Of a stretch of DNA of 33,376 bases, positions 25,068 to 32,437 are shown piece by piece. The stretch's first letter is position 1, and each line of letters opens with the position of its first letter. A model generated the notes under the pieces. That model was not told where the DNA came from. It was given only the letters and a program-made list of their open reading frames with translations, and searched no databases. The DNA is taken from NCBI GenBank assembly GCA_019746975.1, contig JAIERK010000154.1, forward strand, positions 1 through 33,376. Direction: 5' to 3'. Position numbers and translations under genes: made by a program. Origin of the DNA: Candidatus Obscuribacterales bacterium (GTDB lineage Bacteria; Cyanobacteriota; Vampirovibrionia; Obscuribacterales; Obscuribacteraceae).

Positions 25068-25918
25068 AAGTTTTGTTGACAGGTGGAGCTGGCGATCTGG
25101 GGCAAGTCCTCGCTCCCGAGCTCGTTTTGTTAGGACATACTCCTGTGGTGCTCGACGTGGCTCGACCTGGAAAGGAGCTTGGCGAGTTCGTCGAGGGGTC
25201 GATTTTGGACCGCGGACTTCTGGAAAAGACGATCGCATCGGTCGATCACATTGTCCATATCGCGGCTTGGCACGGAATTCATGAGTTCAAGCAAGAGAAG
25301 GACGCGTTCGACTTCTGGGACTTGAATGTAACCGGTTCTATCAATGTATTGGAGTGTGCAGCGCGGAATGCGAAGTCCAAGCTTGTGTTTATCTCGAGCA
25401 CCAGTGTTGATGATTGGCCAGGCATCTATGCACACAGCAAGATCCTCTGCGAGGATTTAATGCGAACCTATTCGGCCAGGCATCGTATGGACATAATTTC
25501 ATTGCGACCGCGCGCCTTCATTCCGCATTGGAATCGAGCAACGTACAATACGATTGGTGAATGGGCATGTTGGTATTGGAAGGGTTCCGTACACATCAAT
25601 GATGTTGCGCAAGCTGTCGTCAAATCTATAGATGCACTAGTATCGAATACGGTGCAAGGGCACTTAGTGCTTACTCTCGATGGAGCCTGTGAATTTCAAT
25701 CAGAGGATCTCGAACATTGGGACAGGAATGGGGAAGGAACTACGTTTAAGAAACTGTTTGGTGAAGACAAGTATGAGCTGGCAGTGCAGCACGGTTTAAA
25801 CCCGGCTGTAAAGCCAAAAGTAATAGGCTATTCTGATGCGCAGAGGGCGATCGGATATAGTCCAACATATGGATTCGGCCAAATGCTCGACGAACTTGCA
25901 GCCAAACCTCATTCCTAA
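25064..25918 (+). CDS. NAD-dependent epimerase/dehydratase family protein
   Basis: 284 residues; GTG at 25064 overlaps the glpT stop (GTGA), so the two are translationally coupled. This is an extended SDR: Rossmann motif MKVLLTGGAGDLGQ (Gly7-x-x-Gly10-x-x-Gly13), a strand ending in LDVARPG for the adenosine ribose, HIVHIAAWHG, a catalytic Ser/Thr in FISSTSVDDW, and YxxxK in YAHSK. The C-terminal substrate domain is short and ends in YGFGQMLDEL. Specificity is uncertain: sugar-nucleotide or sugar-phosphate epimerases and reductases share this layout. Coupling to GlpT suggests a phosphorylated three-carbon or sugar substrate, by inference only. Confidence 0.9.
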   Translation: MKVLLTGGAGDLGQVLAPELVLLGHTPVVLDVARPGKELGEFVEGSILDRGLLEKTIASVDHIVHIAAWHGIHEFKQEKDAFDFWDLNVTGSINVLECAARNAKSKLVFISSTSVDDWPGIYAHSKILCEDLMRTYSARHRMDIISLRPRAFIPHWNRATYNTIGEWACWYWKGSVHINDVAQAVVKSIDALVSNTVQGHLVLTLDGACEFQSEDLEHWDRNGEGTTFKKLFGEDKYELAVQHGLNPAVKPKVIGYSDAQRAIGYSPTYGFGQMLDELAAKPHS

Positions 25919-26228
25919 TACAGCCCGGCAAGACAACAATCCATTCGCTGTTTTCAGAAAGTTCAGTTATTAGCAGTGCGACACCAGAGGTTGAAACAGC
26001 TGTTAATTGGTGGCGGTGCATCCACTCCATATGGTGGCACGCAAGTGATTATCGATAAATCTTGACACTCGAATTTCTCTTGCCCGGTTTCCGTCACAAA
26101 GCGGACCTAAAGTATTGTCAACGTCGATTGATTGGTCCAGTTGCTGGTGTGCACGGCAATTGAACACAGTCTCGATTGGTGCGGAAGAGATCTCACTTTG
26201 GCAATACTAACAAATAAGGAGGGTGTAG
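25919..26228. other. Intergenic with shared motif, no gene
   Basis: 310 bases upstream of the beta-helix gene. Contains motif copy B and a TTGATTGGTCCAGT element at about 26128 that is nearly repeated at 31407. A TTGACA occurs at 26062, but no -10 box lies at the right distance. Confidence 0.4.
26084..26100 (+). promoter_or_regulatory. Shared intergenic motif, copy B
   Basis: CCGGTTTCCGTCACAAA, 128 bases upstream of the beta-helix protein start. It matches copy C (31475) at 16 of 17 positions and copy A (4853) at 14 of the 15 core positions. Confidence 0.38.
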
Positions 26229-27551
26229 ATGAGCACTCTTAGTCCTAAATCTGGAAAGATCATGAAGACAACTCTGGCAATGTCTTTTTTAGTCGCGATA
26301 GCTACGGTAGCGTTTCCGGGAGAAGCCCATGCCACCAATTGGTACGTCACCAGCGCGAGGAACGCTCCCTACAATGGAACGGGTCGGTCGTGGTATTCAC
26401 CATTTAGCGATTTCGTCAACATCGATTGGAGTCAGGTTCGCCGAGGCGATCACATTATTGTCGATGCCGGGCCGACGAGCAATAAGGCGGTGAGTTATCG
26501 TCCCTTGTCTATTCCACAACTACCAGTTGGTACAACTCCGCTCTACATTGAAGTTTCGAACGAAACAGCTCATTGTGCGGGTACTGCGGTGGTCGGAATT
26601 GGTCTTAGCACGGGACAAACCGCGTCGATCGATGTGGGTAATAACAGCAACATAGTCATTCAGGGATCCGGTTGGCACGGTGTTTATGCACCCGGAGTGG
26701 TTTGGCCGAAGTTTCCCAATTTTGCCTGTCGCGGCATCATGGATGTTGGTATCAACGTTGGTCCACAAGCAAGGAACATAACAATCCAAAATATGGAATT
26801 GTCGGGGCACAATAAAATCGGCATGAACGTAGCTGGTTCCGACGTGGTGTGTAACTACGTAATGTTCCATGACGAGCCTACCAATCTGTATTTCACTCCT
26901 GCCAGTAGTACAACACTTACGTTGAACGGGAGTTGGTTCTATGGTTATTACAAAAGTGATAAACCAGGACTAGTTACTAGCCCGACGGCACAGGGGACTG
27001 TTAATGTCAAAAACAGCATCTTTGGGCCGCAGCTCACAACGGCAATCGACATCAAGAGTCCCAACGTCGTTTTAAACGATGACAATACTATTTTCATCAA
27101 TCCAGCGATAACCAACGTGAAGGCACCACAATCGTCGCAGCTTACTTTCAAAAATGTAACTTCATATGTCTCGGCTGCATTGAACTCGGCAGGCAGCGCA
27201 CGAGATTGTCTTACCTTCCCTGAATCGGATCCGTTTCCGGCTGGAGCGGTAGTGTCCAACAGTGTTTTATGGGGCGGCGTGGTGAATGTTCAAGGCGCGA
27301 ATTCATTAGGTGGTCAAAACTTCCAGTATCTGACCACAGGTAATACGTTGGTTGTCAGCCCAACGCAGTTGAGCAGCGGCGATCAGCTGTTCGTCAAAGA
27401 CCCGCGCACGCTATGGTATCCAGACTATGACATGGGTATGAAATACGACTTCGCGTTGAAGCCCGGTAGCCCAGCCACTGGCTCGGGATCCGTCAATGTG
27501 ACTTCTGTAAATCAGTACTTGAAGTCTATCGTGCCGCAGGCAGCTCTCTAA
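26229..27551 (+). CDS. Secreted parallel beta-helix-like protein
   Basis: 440 residues from ATG 26229, preceded by AAGGAGG. A signal peptide (MKTTLAMSFLVAIATVAFPG from Met12, cut near AHA) leads into NWYVTSARNAPYNGTGRSWY, then RRGDHIIVDAG. The body is composed of regularly spaced short beta strands rich in Asn, Gly, Val and Ile (NIVIQGSGWHG, NITIQNMELSG, TVNVKNSIFGP, NVVLNDDNTIF, LTFKNVTSYV), the pattern of right-handed parallel beta-helix (pectate-lyase-like) proteins. No catalytic residues could be assigned, so it may be a carbohydrate-binding or structural extracellular protein. It is followed by a strong hairpin terminator. Confidence 0.85.
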   Translation: MSTLSPKSGKIMKTTLAMSFLVAIATVAFPGEAHATNWYVTSARNAPYNGTGRSWYSPFSDFVNIDWSQVRRGDHIIVDAGPTSNKAVSYRPLSIPQLPVGTTPLYIEVSNETAHCAGTAVVGIGLSTGQTASIDVGNNSNIVIQGSGWHGVYAPGVVWPKFPNFACRGIMDVGINVGPQARNITIQNMELSGHNKIGMNVAGSDVVCNYVMFHDEPTNLYFTPASSTTLTLNGSWFYGYYKSDKPGLVTSPTAQGTVNVKNSIFGPQLTTAIDIKSPNVVLNDDNTIFINPAITNVKAPQSSQLTFKNVTSYVSAALNSAGSARDCLTFPESDPFPAGAVVSNSVLWGGVVNVQGANSLGGQNFQYLTTGNTLVVSPTQLSSGDQLFVKDPRTLWYPDYDMGMKYDFALKPGSPATGSGSVNVTSVNQYLKSIVPQAAL

Positions 27552-27571
27552 GTTAACTGACGACGCATCAT

Positions 27572-27604
27572 GCCGCCACACCATGTACTAAATGGTGTGG
27601 CGGT
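27572..27604 (+). terminator. Strong hairpin terminator after the beta-helix gene
   Basis: Perfect 12-bp stem CCGCCACACCAT with its complement, 7-base loop GTACTAA, followed on the plus strand by TCATTTCTC. It starts 21 bases after the stop codon. Confidence 0.75.
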
Positions 27605-27877
27605 CATTTCTCATCTGGATAAAACCCCAGTCGATGATTTGCGCTGACCCGAATGTTTTGCAACAAAGTGAAAGCTTTGAAACGTTTGAATGTCTGGGCC
27701 GCCTGCATCAAGCACGTTTCCCACTCGACGAACGATCCGTTTGTCCTCGGTAGATCTGTGCCTTCGAGTTTCGTGGATCCATGTAAGGTTTCAGCGCACA
27801 ATTTGTGCTCTAATGTGCGACGAGTTGCCGCGGTAATACTGACAACTGCGAGACGGATACACTCGGTGTCAAAGATT
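27605..27877. other. Intergenic, overlapping unsupported frames
   Basis: With the preceding terminator the gene-free space is 326 bases. Open frames exist on both strands (minus GTG frame 27604-27894; plus frame joined to the next gene), but neither has a ribosome site or recognisable protein pattern. Confidence 0.35.
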
Positions 27878-28279
27878 ATGTCTGAAGAGATCACCCCAGC
27901 AATACAATTTGAAGTTCTTGCCGCGAGGCTGAAGGATGATCACGGAGCGTCCGTGGATTTATTAGAGCTGCTTGCGAAAATGCTGGATTCGAGCTATTCG
28001 AGCGGCACGAAGATCACTCGCGGAGGATGGATCATGTCGAAGGAGCGACCGATTGAGGAGCTCTCGGTTCGCTTCGATGAGTGGCAATTCCAAATTACTA
28101 GAGCAAAACATGGCACTGTCAATGCCAGCTCTAAAAAACTGGTGCGCGGCGTTGCTCTCAAGACCAATGAAATAAGCCTCGAGCAGTGCATTGAAGAGAT
28201 TCTCAAGGAAGTTGTAAAACTATCGGAGAAGAACTCTCAGACCCGGGCGGCACTGGATAAGTTTATAACTGGACTGTAA
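27878..28279 (+). CDS. Conserved-looking hypothetical protein, 133 aa
   Basis: Start set at ATG 27878, where the amino-acid pattern becomes protein-like; the frame is open for 75 more codons upstream without support. The protein is soluble, alpha/beta (ITPAIQFEVLAARLKDDHGA; VDLLELLAKMLDSSYSSGTK; RFDEWQFQITRAKHGT; CIEEILKEVVKLSEKNSQTR), with no membrane segment or metal motif. Its stop overlaps the start of the first YbjQ-like gene by one base (TAATG), so it is translationally coupled and likely works with it. No family recognised. Confidence 0.72.
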   Translation: MSEEITPAIQFEVLAARLKDDHGASVDLLELLAKMLDSSYSSGTKITRGGWIMSKERPIEELSVRFDEWQFQITRAKHGTVNASSKKLVRGVALKTNEISLEQCIEEILKEVVKLSEKNSQTRAALDKFITGL

Positions 28280-29370
28280 TGAACTTCATAAAGAAATTCA
28301 TCGACAGCTACAAAGAGCAGTCTCGAAAAGACGCTGAGAATGCTGTGAAGCAAGAAGCGGCTGTAGCTGCACTTCAGGGGGGGGCCATCTTCCCTCGAGC
28401 AAAGGAACGTATCGACAGAGAAAAGGCTCTGGGGCGAGAGTTCTTTTCTTCGGATCTCACTGTCCGTGAGTATTTGCTGTGCAGAGAGGCTCAGCTTGAA
28501 ACAATTGGACAGGTGATGGGCAGCTGCTTCTACAGTATTAGTCTGTTTGGTTTGATGGGGCGGACGATGGGTCTGTCGCAGAGTGAGTACAATCACGATA
28601 AGTTTGTTAGTACCATAGGTAGTCTCGTCAAGGAAAGCAGCGAGCTTGTAGATATCACCGCTGCGCAACTCAAAGCTAGACGCAATGCGGTGGATCGCAT
28701 GTTGCTCGAAGCAAGGGAGTTGGGCGCGCATGGTGTTATAGGTGTTCGAGTTAAAGCGTCGCATTTTAATTGGGCGACGCGATTGACTGAGTTCACCGCC
28801 ATTGGTACCGCAATTCGACTGCCCGGCTATAAGTCAGACGGCACTGTTTTTACGAGTGATTTAAACGGTCAGGAATTCTGGCAACTCTACAACGCGGGCT
28901 ACCTTCCTCGTGAGCTCTCCTTCGGAGTATGTACTTATTACATAAAGTGCGATCCCGAGACTCGCCAAATTATCGATCCGACTCTTATTGATTTTATGAA
29001 GGGTCGTAGCACGAACAATCAGGAGATTGTGTTGTTTAGTCAGGGCTTCTACGAAGCCCGAAGTCTCGCGATGGATCGACTGACATCAGATGCGATGGCA
29101 GTTAACGCCGACGGGATTGTTAGTGTCGACGTTGATTACTCTATTCAGACAGTTGAGTACATGCAGTACAACAAGACGTTCCATGATCCCGTGGTTCATT
29201 TCATTGCAACTGGCACCTCGATAAAAAAGGTTCAAGAGCATACTCAACCGATGCAGAAGCCCAAAATGTGCTTGAGTCTTCGTGGTGGAACGTGGGTGGA
29301 TATCGGCTCCTACGATTCATTTATCCCATCAAGTATGAGCTATTCCGACGACGATTTCGATGACGAGTAA
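28279..29370 (+). CDS. Double YbjQ-like (heavy-metal-binding domain) protein, 363 aa
   Basis: A basic, helical N-terminus (about 50 residues) precedes two tandem YbjQ/DUF74-like domains. The first spans about 55-183: FFSSDLTVREYLLCREAQLE, GQVMGSCFYSI, LLEARELGAHGVIGVRVKAS, FTAIGTAI. The second spans about 190-325: FTSDLNGQEFWQLYNAGYLP, FSQGFYEARSLAMDRLTSDA, ADGIVSVDVDYSI, FIATGTSI. A short acidic tail ends it (YSDDDFDDE). YbjQ folds form ring oligomers and are annotated as heavy-metal-binding by structure; function is not proven. The second domain has lost some of the standard motif. It is followed after 38 bases by a paralogue of the same double architecture. Confidence 0.88.
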   Translation: MNFIKKFIDSYKEQSRKDAENAVKQEAAVAALQGGAIFPRAKERIDREKALGREFFSSDLTVREYLLCREAQLETIGQVMGSCFYSISLFGLMGRTMGLSQSEYNHDKFVSTIGSLVKESSELVDITAAQLKARRNAVDRMLLEARELGAHGVIGVRVKASHFNWATRLTEFTAIGTAIRLPGYKSDGTVFTSDLNGQEFWQLYNAGYLPRELSFGVCTYYIKCDPETRQIIDPTLIDFMKGRSTNNQEIVLFSQGFYEARSLAMDRLTSDAMAVNADGIVSVDVDYSIQTVEYMQYNKTFHDPVVHFIATGTSIKKVQEHTQPMQKPKMCLSLRGGTWVDIGSYDSFIPSSMSYSDDDFDDE

Positions 29371-29408
29371 GTGTTTTACTTCTGAGCAAAAAACAACAGG
29401 AGAGGCTA

Positions 29409-30230
29409 ATGCCAGACAATGAATTTGAACTTCCCGAACATGCCAAACAACGGCTTCGCGAGATGCGCGGAGAGGGAGGCCATCGGAAACTTTTTACCAG
29501 TGATTTGTCTGTCAACGAATTTCTGCTGATCAAAGAGGCTGGATTCGAACCGGTCGGACTGGTAGTGGGAAGCTCGATCTACCACATTGGTTTTCAGCAA
29601 GCTCGCTGGACCAAGAATGAGGAGATGACGGTCCTAACTCAGGCACTCTATCACGCCAGAGAACTCGCTATGAGTCGGATGCAGGAAGAAGCTGACGAGT
29701 TGAGTTCTGACGGGATCGTTGGAGTGCGGCTCAAGGTTAAGCACATGTCGTGGGCATCAGATCTCGTCGAGTTTGTGGCGATTGGCACGGCAGTGCAGCA
29801 CAAGGACGAATCCCTTCGGAAGTCATTCCGGACAGTGGACGGCAAGGCGTTCACCAGCGATCTTTCTGGTCAGGACTTCTGGACCCTTCTGCAGTCCGGC
29901 TATCGCCCTGTTGGAATGGTGATGGGCAACTGTGTTTATCACATTGCACACCAGACCGTTGGACAGTGGTTCAAAAACATCGGACAAAACATGGAAATGG
30001 TCAACTTCACGCAGGGTCTTTATGATGCTCGTGAACTAGCTATGGAGCGGATGCAGGCAGAAGCCGAGCATCTACAAGCCGAAGGCATTGTGGGCGTCGA
30101 CATCCACGAGGGCAGCTATGGGTGGAGTACCAATGTCATCGAGTTCTTCGTAGTCGGTACAGCAATCGTCCCGATGCGTAAGGACCACCACATCGCTACG
30201 CCGCAATTGGTTTTGTCGCTCAACGATTGA
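29409..30230 (+). CDS. Double YbjQ-like domain protein, 273 aa
   Basis: ATG 29409 is preceded by AGGAGAGG. After about 25 residues two YbjQ-like domains follow. The first: FTSDLSVNEFLLIKEAGFEP, GLVVGSSIYHI, ALYHARELAMSRMQEEADEL, DGIVGVRLKVKHMSW, EFVAIGTAV. The second: FTSDLSGQDFWTLLQSGYRP, GMVMGNCVYHI, GLYDARELAMERMQAEAEHL, EGIVGVDIHEGSYGW, EFFVVGTAI. The two halves are close to each other and to those of the preceding gene. That gives four copies in 2 kb, so domain duplication preceded or accompanied gene duplication. No signal or membrane segment. Adjacent genes suggest a single transcript. Confidence 0.9.
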   Translation: MPDNEFELPEHAKQRLREMRGEGGHRKLFTSDLSVNEFLLIKEAGFEPVGLVVGSSIYHIGFQQARWTKNEEMTVLTQALYHARELAMSRMQEEADELSSDGIVGVRLKVKHMSWASDLVEFVAIGTAVQHKDESLRKSFRTVDGKAFTSDLSGQDFWTLLQSGYRPVGMVMGNCVYHIAHQTVGQWFKNIGQNMEMVNFTQGLYDARELAMERMQAEAEHLQAEGIVGVDIHEGSYGWSTNVIEFFVVGTAIVPMRKDHHIATPQLVLSLND

Positions 30231-30254
30231 GCCTGATTCTCGGCGTGAGAGATA

Positions 30255-30575
30255 GTGTTTCACACAGCAAAATGGAACAATTGGCACGCACTTGTGTCTG
30301 AAGCTATCTTACTGAGATTCGAGGCATTAGCCCAACAGGGTTTTGCTCACTCTCGCCCTCTCAAGTGCGAGGTATCTTATGTGGTGGCAAGAGACAGGCA
30401 AATTGTGAATGTGAAACTCGTGGAGAAGAGTACAAACATTGTTTTCAATGAAATGACCTTGATGATTCTGAAGTCAATGAATGGTAATCCGGTTCTCGAG
30501 TTCCCGATAGGATCAGATTTTAGTTTCGTGGAGAAAAATATTGTCCTGAAACGACCAGTTATTCTTGCAAGATGA
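30255..30575 (+). CDS. TonB C-terminal-like domain protein, 106 aa
   Basis: GTG 30255 with GAGAG upstream, 24 bases after the second YbjQ-like gene. The middle (CEVSYVVARDRQIVNVKLVE, then STNIVFNEMTLMILKSMNG) follows the TonB C-terminal pattern of a strand, a turn, a strand and a helix whose family form is VxFxVxxDGxIxxVxVxxSSGxxxxDxAAxxAV. It lacks the usual N-terminal membrane anchor and proline-rich spanner, so it is unlikely to be an energy transducer by itself. Resemblance is moderate. It is probably the last gene of the YbjQ cluster. Confidence 0.6.
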   Translation: MFHTAKWNNWHALVSEAILLRFEALAQQGFAHSRPLKCEVSYVVARDRQIVNVKLVEKSTNIVFNEMTLMILKSMNGNPVLEFPIGSDFSFVEKNIVLKRPVILAR

Positions 30576-30725
30576 TTTGGAAGGCATTGAGCTTACGTAG
30601 TCAGAGAAACCCACTCTAGAACCTACCGCTAGGAGCGAGACCTAGAAGAACCTTCGTTCTTATCGGTATCTCTAAATTCGGGCAGCCGATCATAGCTGAC
30701 AAAATCAGTTCAGCAAAATCTAGGG

Positions 30726-31325
30726 TCAACCTAGCTGCTCACTAGATTTACATATGCATGCCACGAGATCAGCAAGAGATGCGAGATTGTTCTCGTGTAG
30801 TGTTGCTGCTGGTATCACTCCGCCGGAGCTCGATGGTAGATCTCTCGTTGCACACGCCGCGGCGACTACTGTCGGGCGATATCCAAGGTCAAAGGCACTT
30901 CTGGTAGTGGCATTGATGCACATGTGTGTCATAAATCCGGCGACGACTAGCTCTTCTCGGCCAGTTTCCTTAAGGAATTTGTCCAGGTCCGTATTGACGA
31001 AGGAGCTGGGAAAATTCTTCGTTATCGTAGGCTCTTTTCCCTCTGGCTTTACGGCATCAATAATTTCCGACGTAGGGCTGTCAGGGGCAAAGATCGGCGC
31101 ACCTGGCACAGTGTGGTGGACAATGTGAAATATAGGCACGGATAGGCTTCTTGCTCGAGCAAGTAACTTCTTGATTTCGACAAGCGCATCATCAATGCCG
31201 CAGAGGGGTAGACGGCCGTCCAGATACTCTCTTTGAGCATCGACAATAACTACTGCACTCTTCGAAAGTGTTGCCGGCTGTGCTGGTGCGTGCATAAGAT
31301 CCAGAAGTGTTTCCGCGTTTGACAT
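30726..31325 (-). CDS. Isochorismatase-family cysteine hydrolase
   Basis: 199 residues from ATG 31325 with GAGG eight bases upstream. The catalytic triad of the family is visible: Asp29 (AVVIVDAQ), Lys103 (TITKNFPSSF) and Cys136 (GFMTHMCINATT). A cis-peptide-type VVAGF sequence precedes the Cys, and the final helix regions (SAFDLGYRPTVVAAACATRD) follow. Members hydrolyse amides or enol ethers (nicotinamidase, N-carbamoylsarcosine amidase, isochorismatase); this one cannot be assigned to one substrate. It is cytoplasmic, and no siderophore or NAD genes are adjacent. Confidence 0.92.
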   Translation of the reverse strand: MSNAETLLDLMHAPAQPATLSKSAVVIVDAQREYLDGRLPLCGIDDALVEIKKLLARARSLSVPIFHIVHHTVPGAPIFAPDSPTSEIIDAVKPEGKEPTITKNFPSSFVNTDLDKFLKETGREELVVAGFMTHMCINATTRSAFDLGYRPTVVAAACATRDLPSSSGGVIPAATLHENNLASLADLVACICKSSEQLG

Positions 31326-31474
31326 GGTGTTGCCTCAGTTGAGTGCTAGTACTCCTCACGGTTGTGGAGCGCTGACTGGATTTTCCCTATTAATAATACC
31401 AAGAGTTGATTGGTCAGTCGTCGGCTGAAGAATCATCTGTATCTAGAATTTCTGGTAGATAAGCAACAGAATGA

Positions 31475-31491
31475 CCGGTTTCTGTCACAAA
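31475..31491 (+). promoter_or_regulatory. Shared intergenic motif, copy C
   Basis: CCGGTTTCTGTCACAAA; see copies at 4853 and 26084. Here it points away from the minus-strand isochorismatase gene (150 bases away) and toward a 26-codon plus-strand frame beginning 12 bases later. Confidence 0.38.
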
Positions 31492-31502
31492 CTAGGGTTA
31501 GT

Positions 31503-31583
31503 ATGAGAGTGCGCAAGGCAATAGGCAACCCAAGCGCACAGGCGTATAGCAATAATCATGATGACGAAAGTCACGCCACGTAA
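31503..31583 (+). CDS. Possible 26-codon ORF behind motif C
   Basis: ATG 31503 with TAGGG seven bases upstream, ending TAA 31583; a polar peptide starting MRVRKAIGNPSAQAY. Only its position directly behind the shared motif makes it worth recording. Confidence 0.18.
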   Translation: MRVRKAIGNPSAQAYSNNHDDESHAT

Positions 31584-31653
31584 TCGCAGAGCTCAAAAGT
31601 TTTTTGTTCGGATTGTATAGAGCATTCAGCTCTTTCACTATTTTGAGAAACGG

Positions 31654-32166
31654 TTATTTGAGTTTCTGTAAATGAGACTCAATGAACCAAAGCTTCTTAT
31701 CGACTTCTCTAGAAACTTCAATGTAGAGGTCGTTGGTGTCCTGGTCGTTCCATTCGGAGCTTTTCGCTATTCCTTCGCGCACATGTTTGCCGAACTTGGC
31801 GAGGCGGTCGGCTAGTGCGTTAAGGTGATCTTCTTCATTCATCTTCTCGGTGTTCGGATACTCGGGAAGGAGAGAGTTCTCTGCAGAGTTGCGGACTGTG
31901 CCATGTGCGATGCCACCAAGAGCTGTAATGCGCTCAGCGATGGTGTCGATTGGCTCGTACAGCGCCGCAGCGACGTCGTCAAAAAGCAAGTGAAGCTGAT
32001 AAAAGTCCTTTCCCTTCACGTTCCAGTGCGCTTGCTTGGCTTGGGTCCAAGCATCGAGACAGGCGGCCAGGGTTTCATTCAGTAATTCCACTACCTTGGC
32101 GCGAGTCGATTCTGGAATATCGATCCGGCTGGTATAAAGATGCGCAGTCGTTTGTTTTGTACTCAT
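31654..32166 (-). CDS. dps: Dps-family DNA-binding ferritin-like protein
   Basis: 170 residues from ATG 32166, preceded by AAGGAC; the frame extends upstream without family similarity. The ferroxidase residues are all present with the E. coli Dps spacing: His47 and His59 (AHWNVKGKDFYQLHLLFDD), Asp63, Asp74 and Glu78 (EPIDTIAERI). Dps forms a 12-mer that oxidises ferrous iron with peroxide, stores it and in many species coats DNA in stress. The N-terminus is short with one Lys and one Arg, so DNA binding is possible but uncertain. A peroxide-responsive operator would be expected but I could not identify one. Confidence 0.95.
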   Translation of the reverse strand: MSTKQTTAHLYTSRIDIPESTRAKVVELLNETLAACLDAWTQAKQAHWNVKGKDFYQLHLLFDDVAAALYEPIDTIAERITALGGIAHGTVRNSAENSLLPEYPNTEKMNEEDHLNALADRLAKFGKHVREGIAKSSEWNDQDTNDLYIEVSREVDKKLWFIESHLQKLK

Positions 32167-32437
32167 GCGAAAAGTCCTTTCGGTGGGCGGTGTAGTGACC
32201 TGATATTGTTTCAGTAGGGCTTGTATATGTAAAGTGCGCTCGCCGATGTCGTTCAGGCTAGGATCTAAGAGTCTAAATTGGCTCGCAGTTCTCAAGAGGG
32301 AGGGCTTTGTCTGCGGTTCATGATAAGCTGATCGTCTTTTTAGTTAATCGAGTCAGGTAATCGAAGTTCACTCCGAGCATTATCGGGGCACTGTAGAGGC
32401 TTTGGCACCGGATATGGTGCTAGTTGTAGGAGTCGTC

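Larger units (their letters stand above)
31326..31653. other. Intergenic with motif copy C and a possible tiny ORF
   Basis: 328 bases between two minus-strand genes. Contains TTGATTGGTCAGT near 31407 and the CCGGTTTC motif at 31475, both of which recur in the 26.1-kb gap. A plus-strand 26-codon frame (31503-31583) follows the motif. Confidence 0.4.

Noticed and set aside
27604..27894. 96-codon minus-strand frame ending at the beta-helix terminator
   Set aside because: GTG start without ribosome site, no protein-family pattern, and it overlaps the start of a better-supported plus-strand gene.
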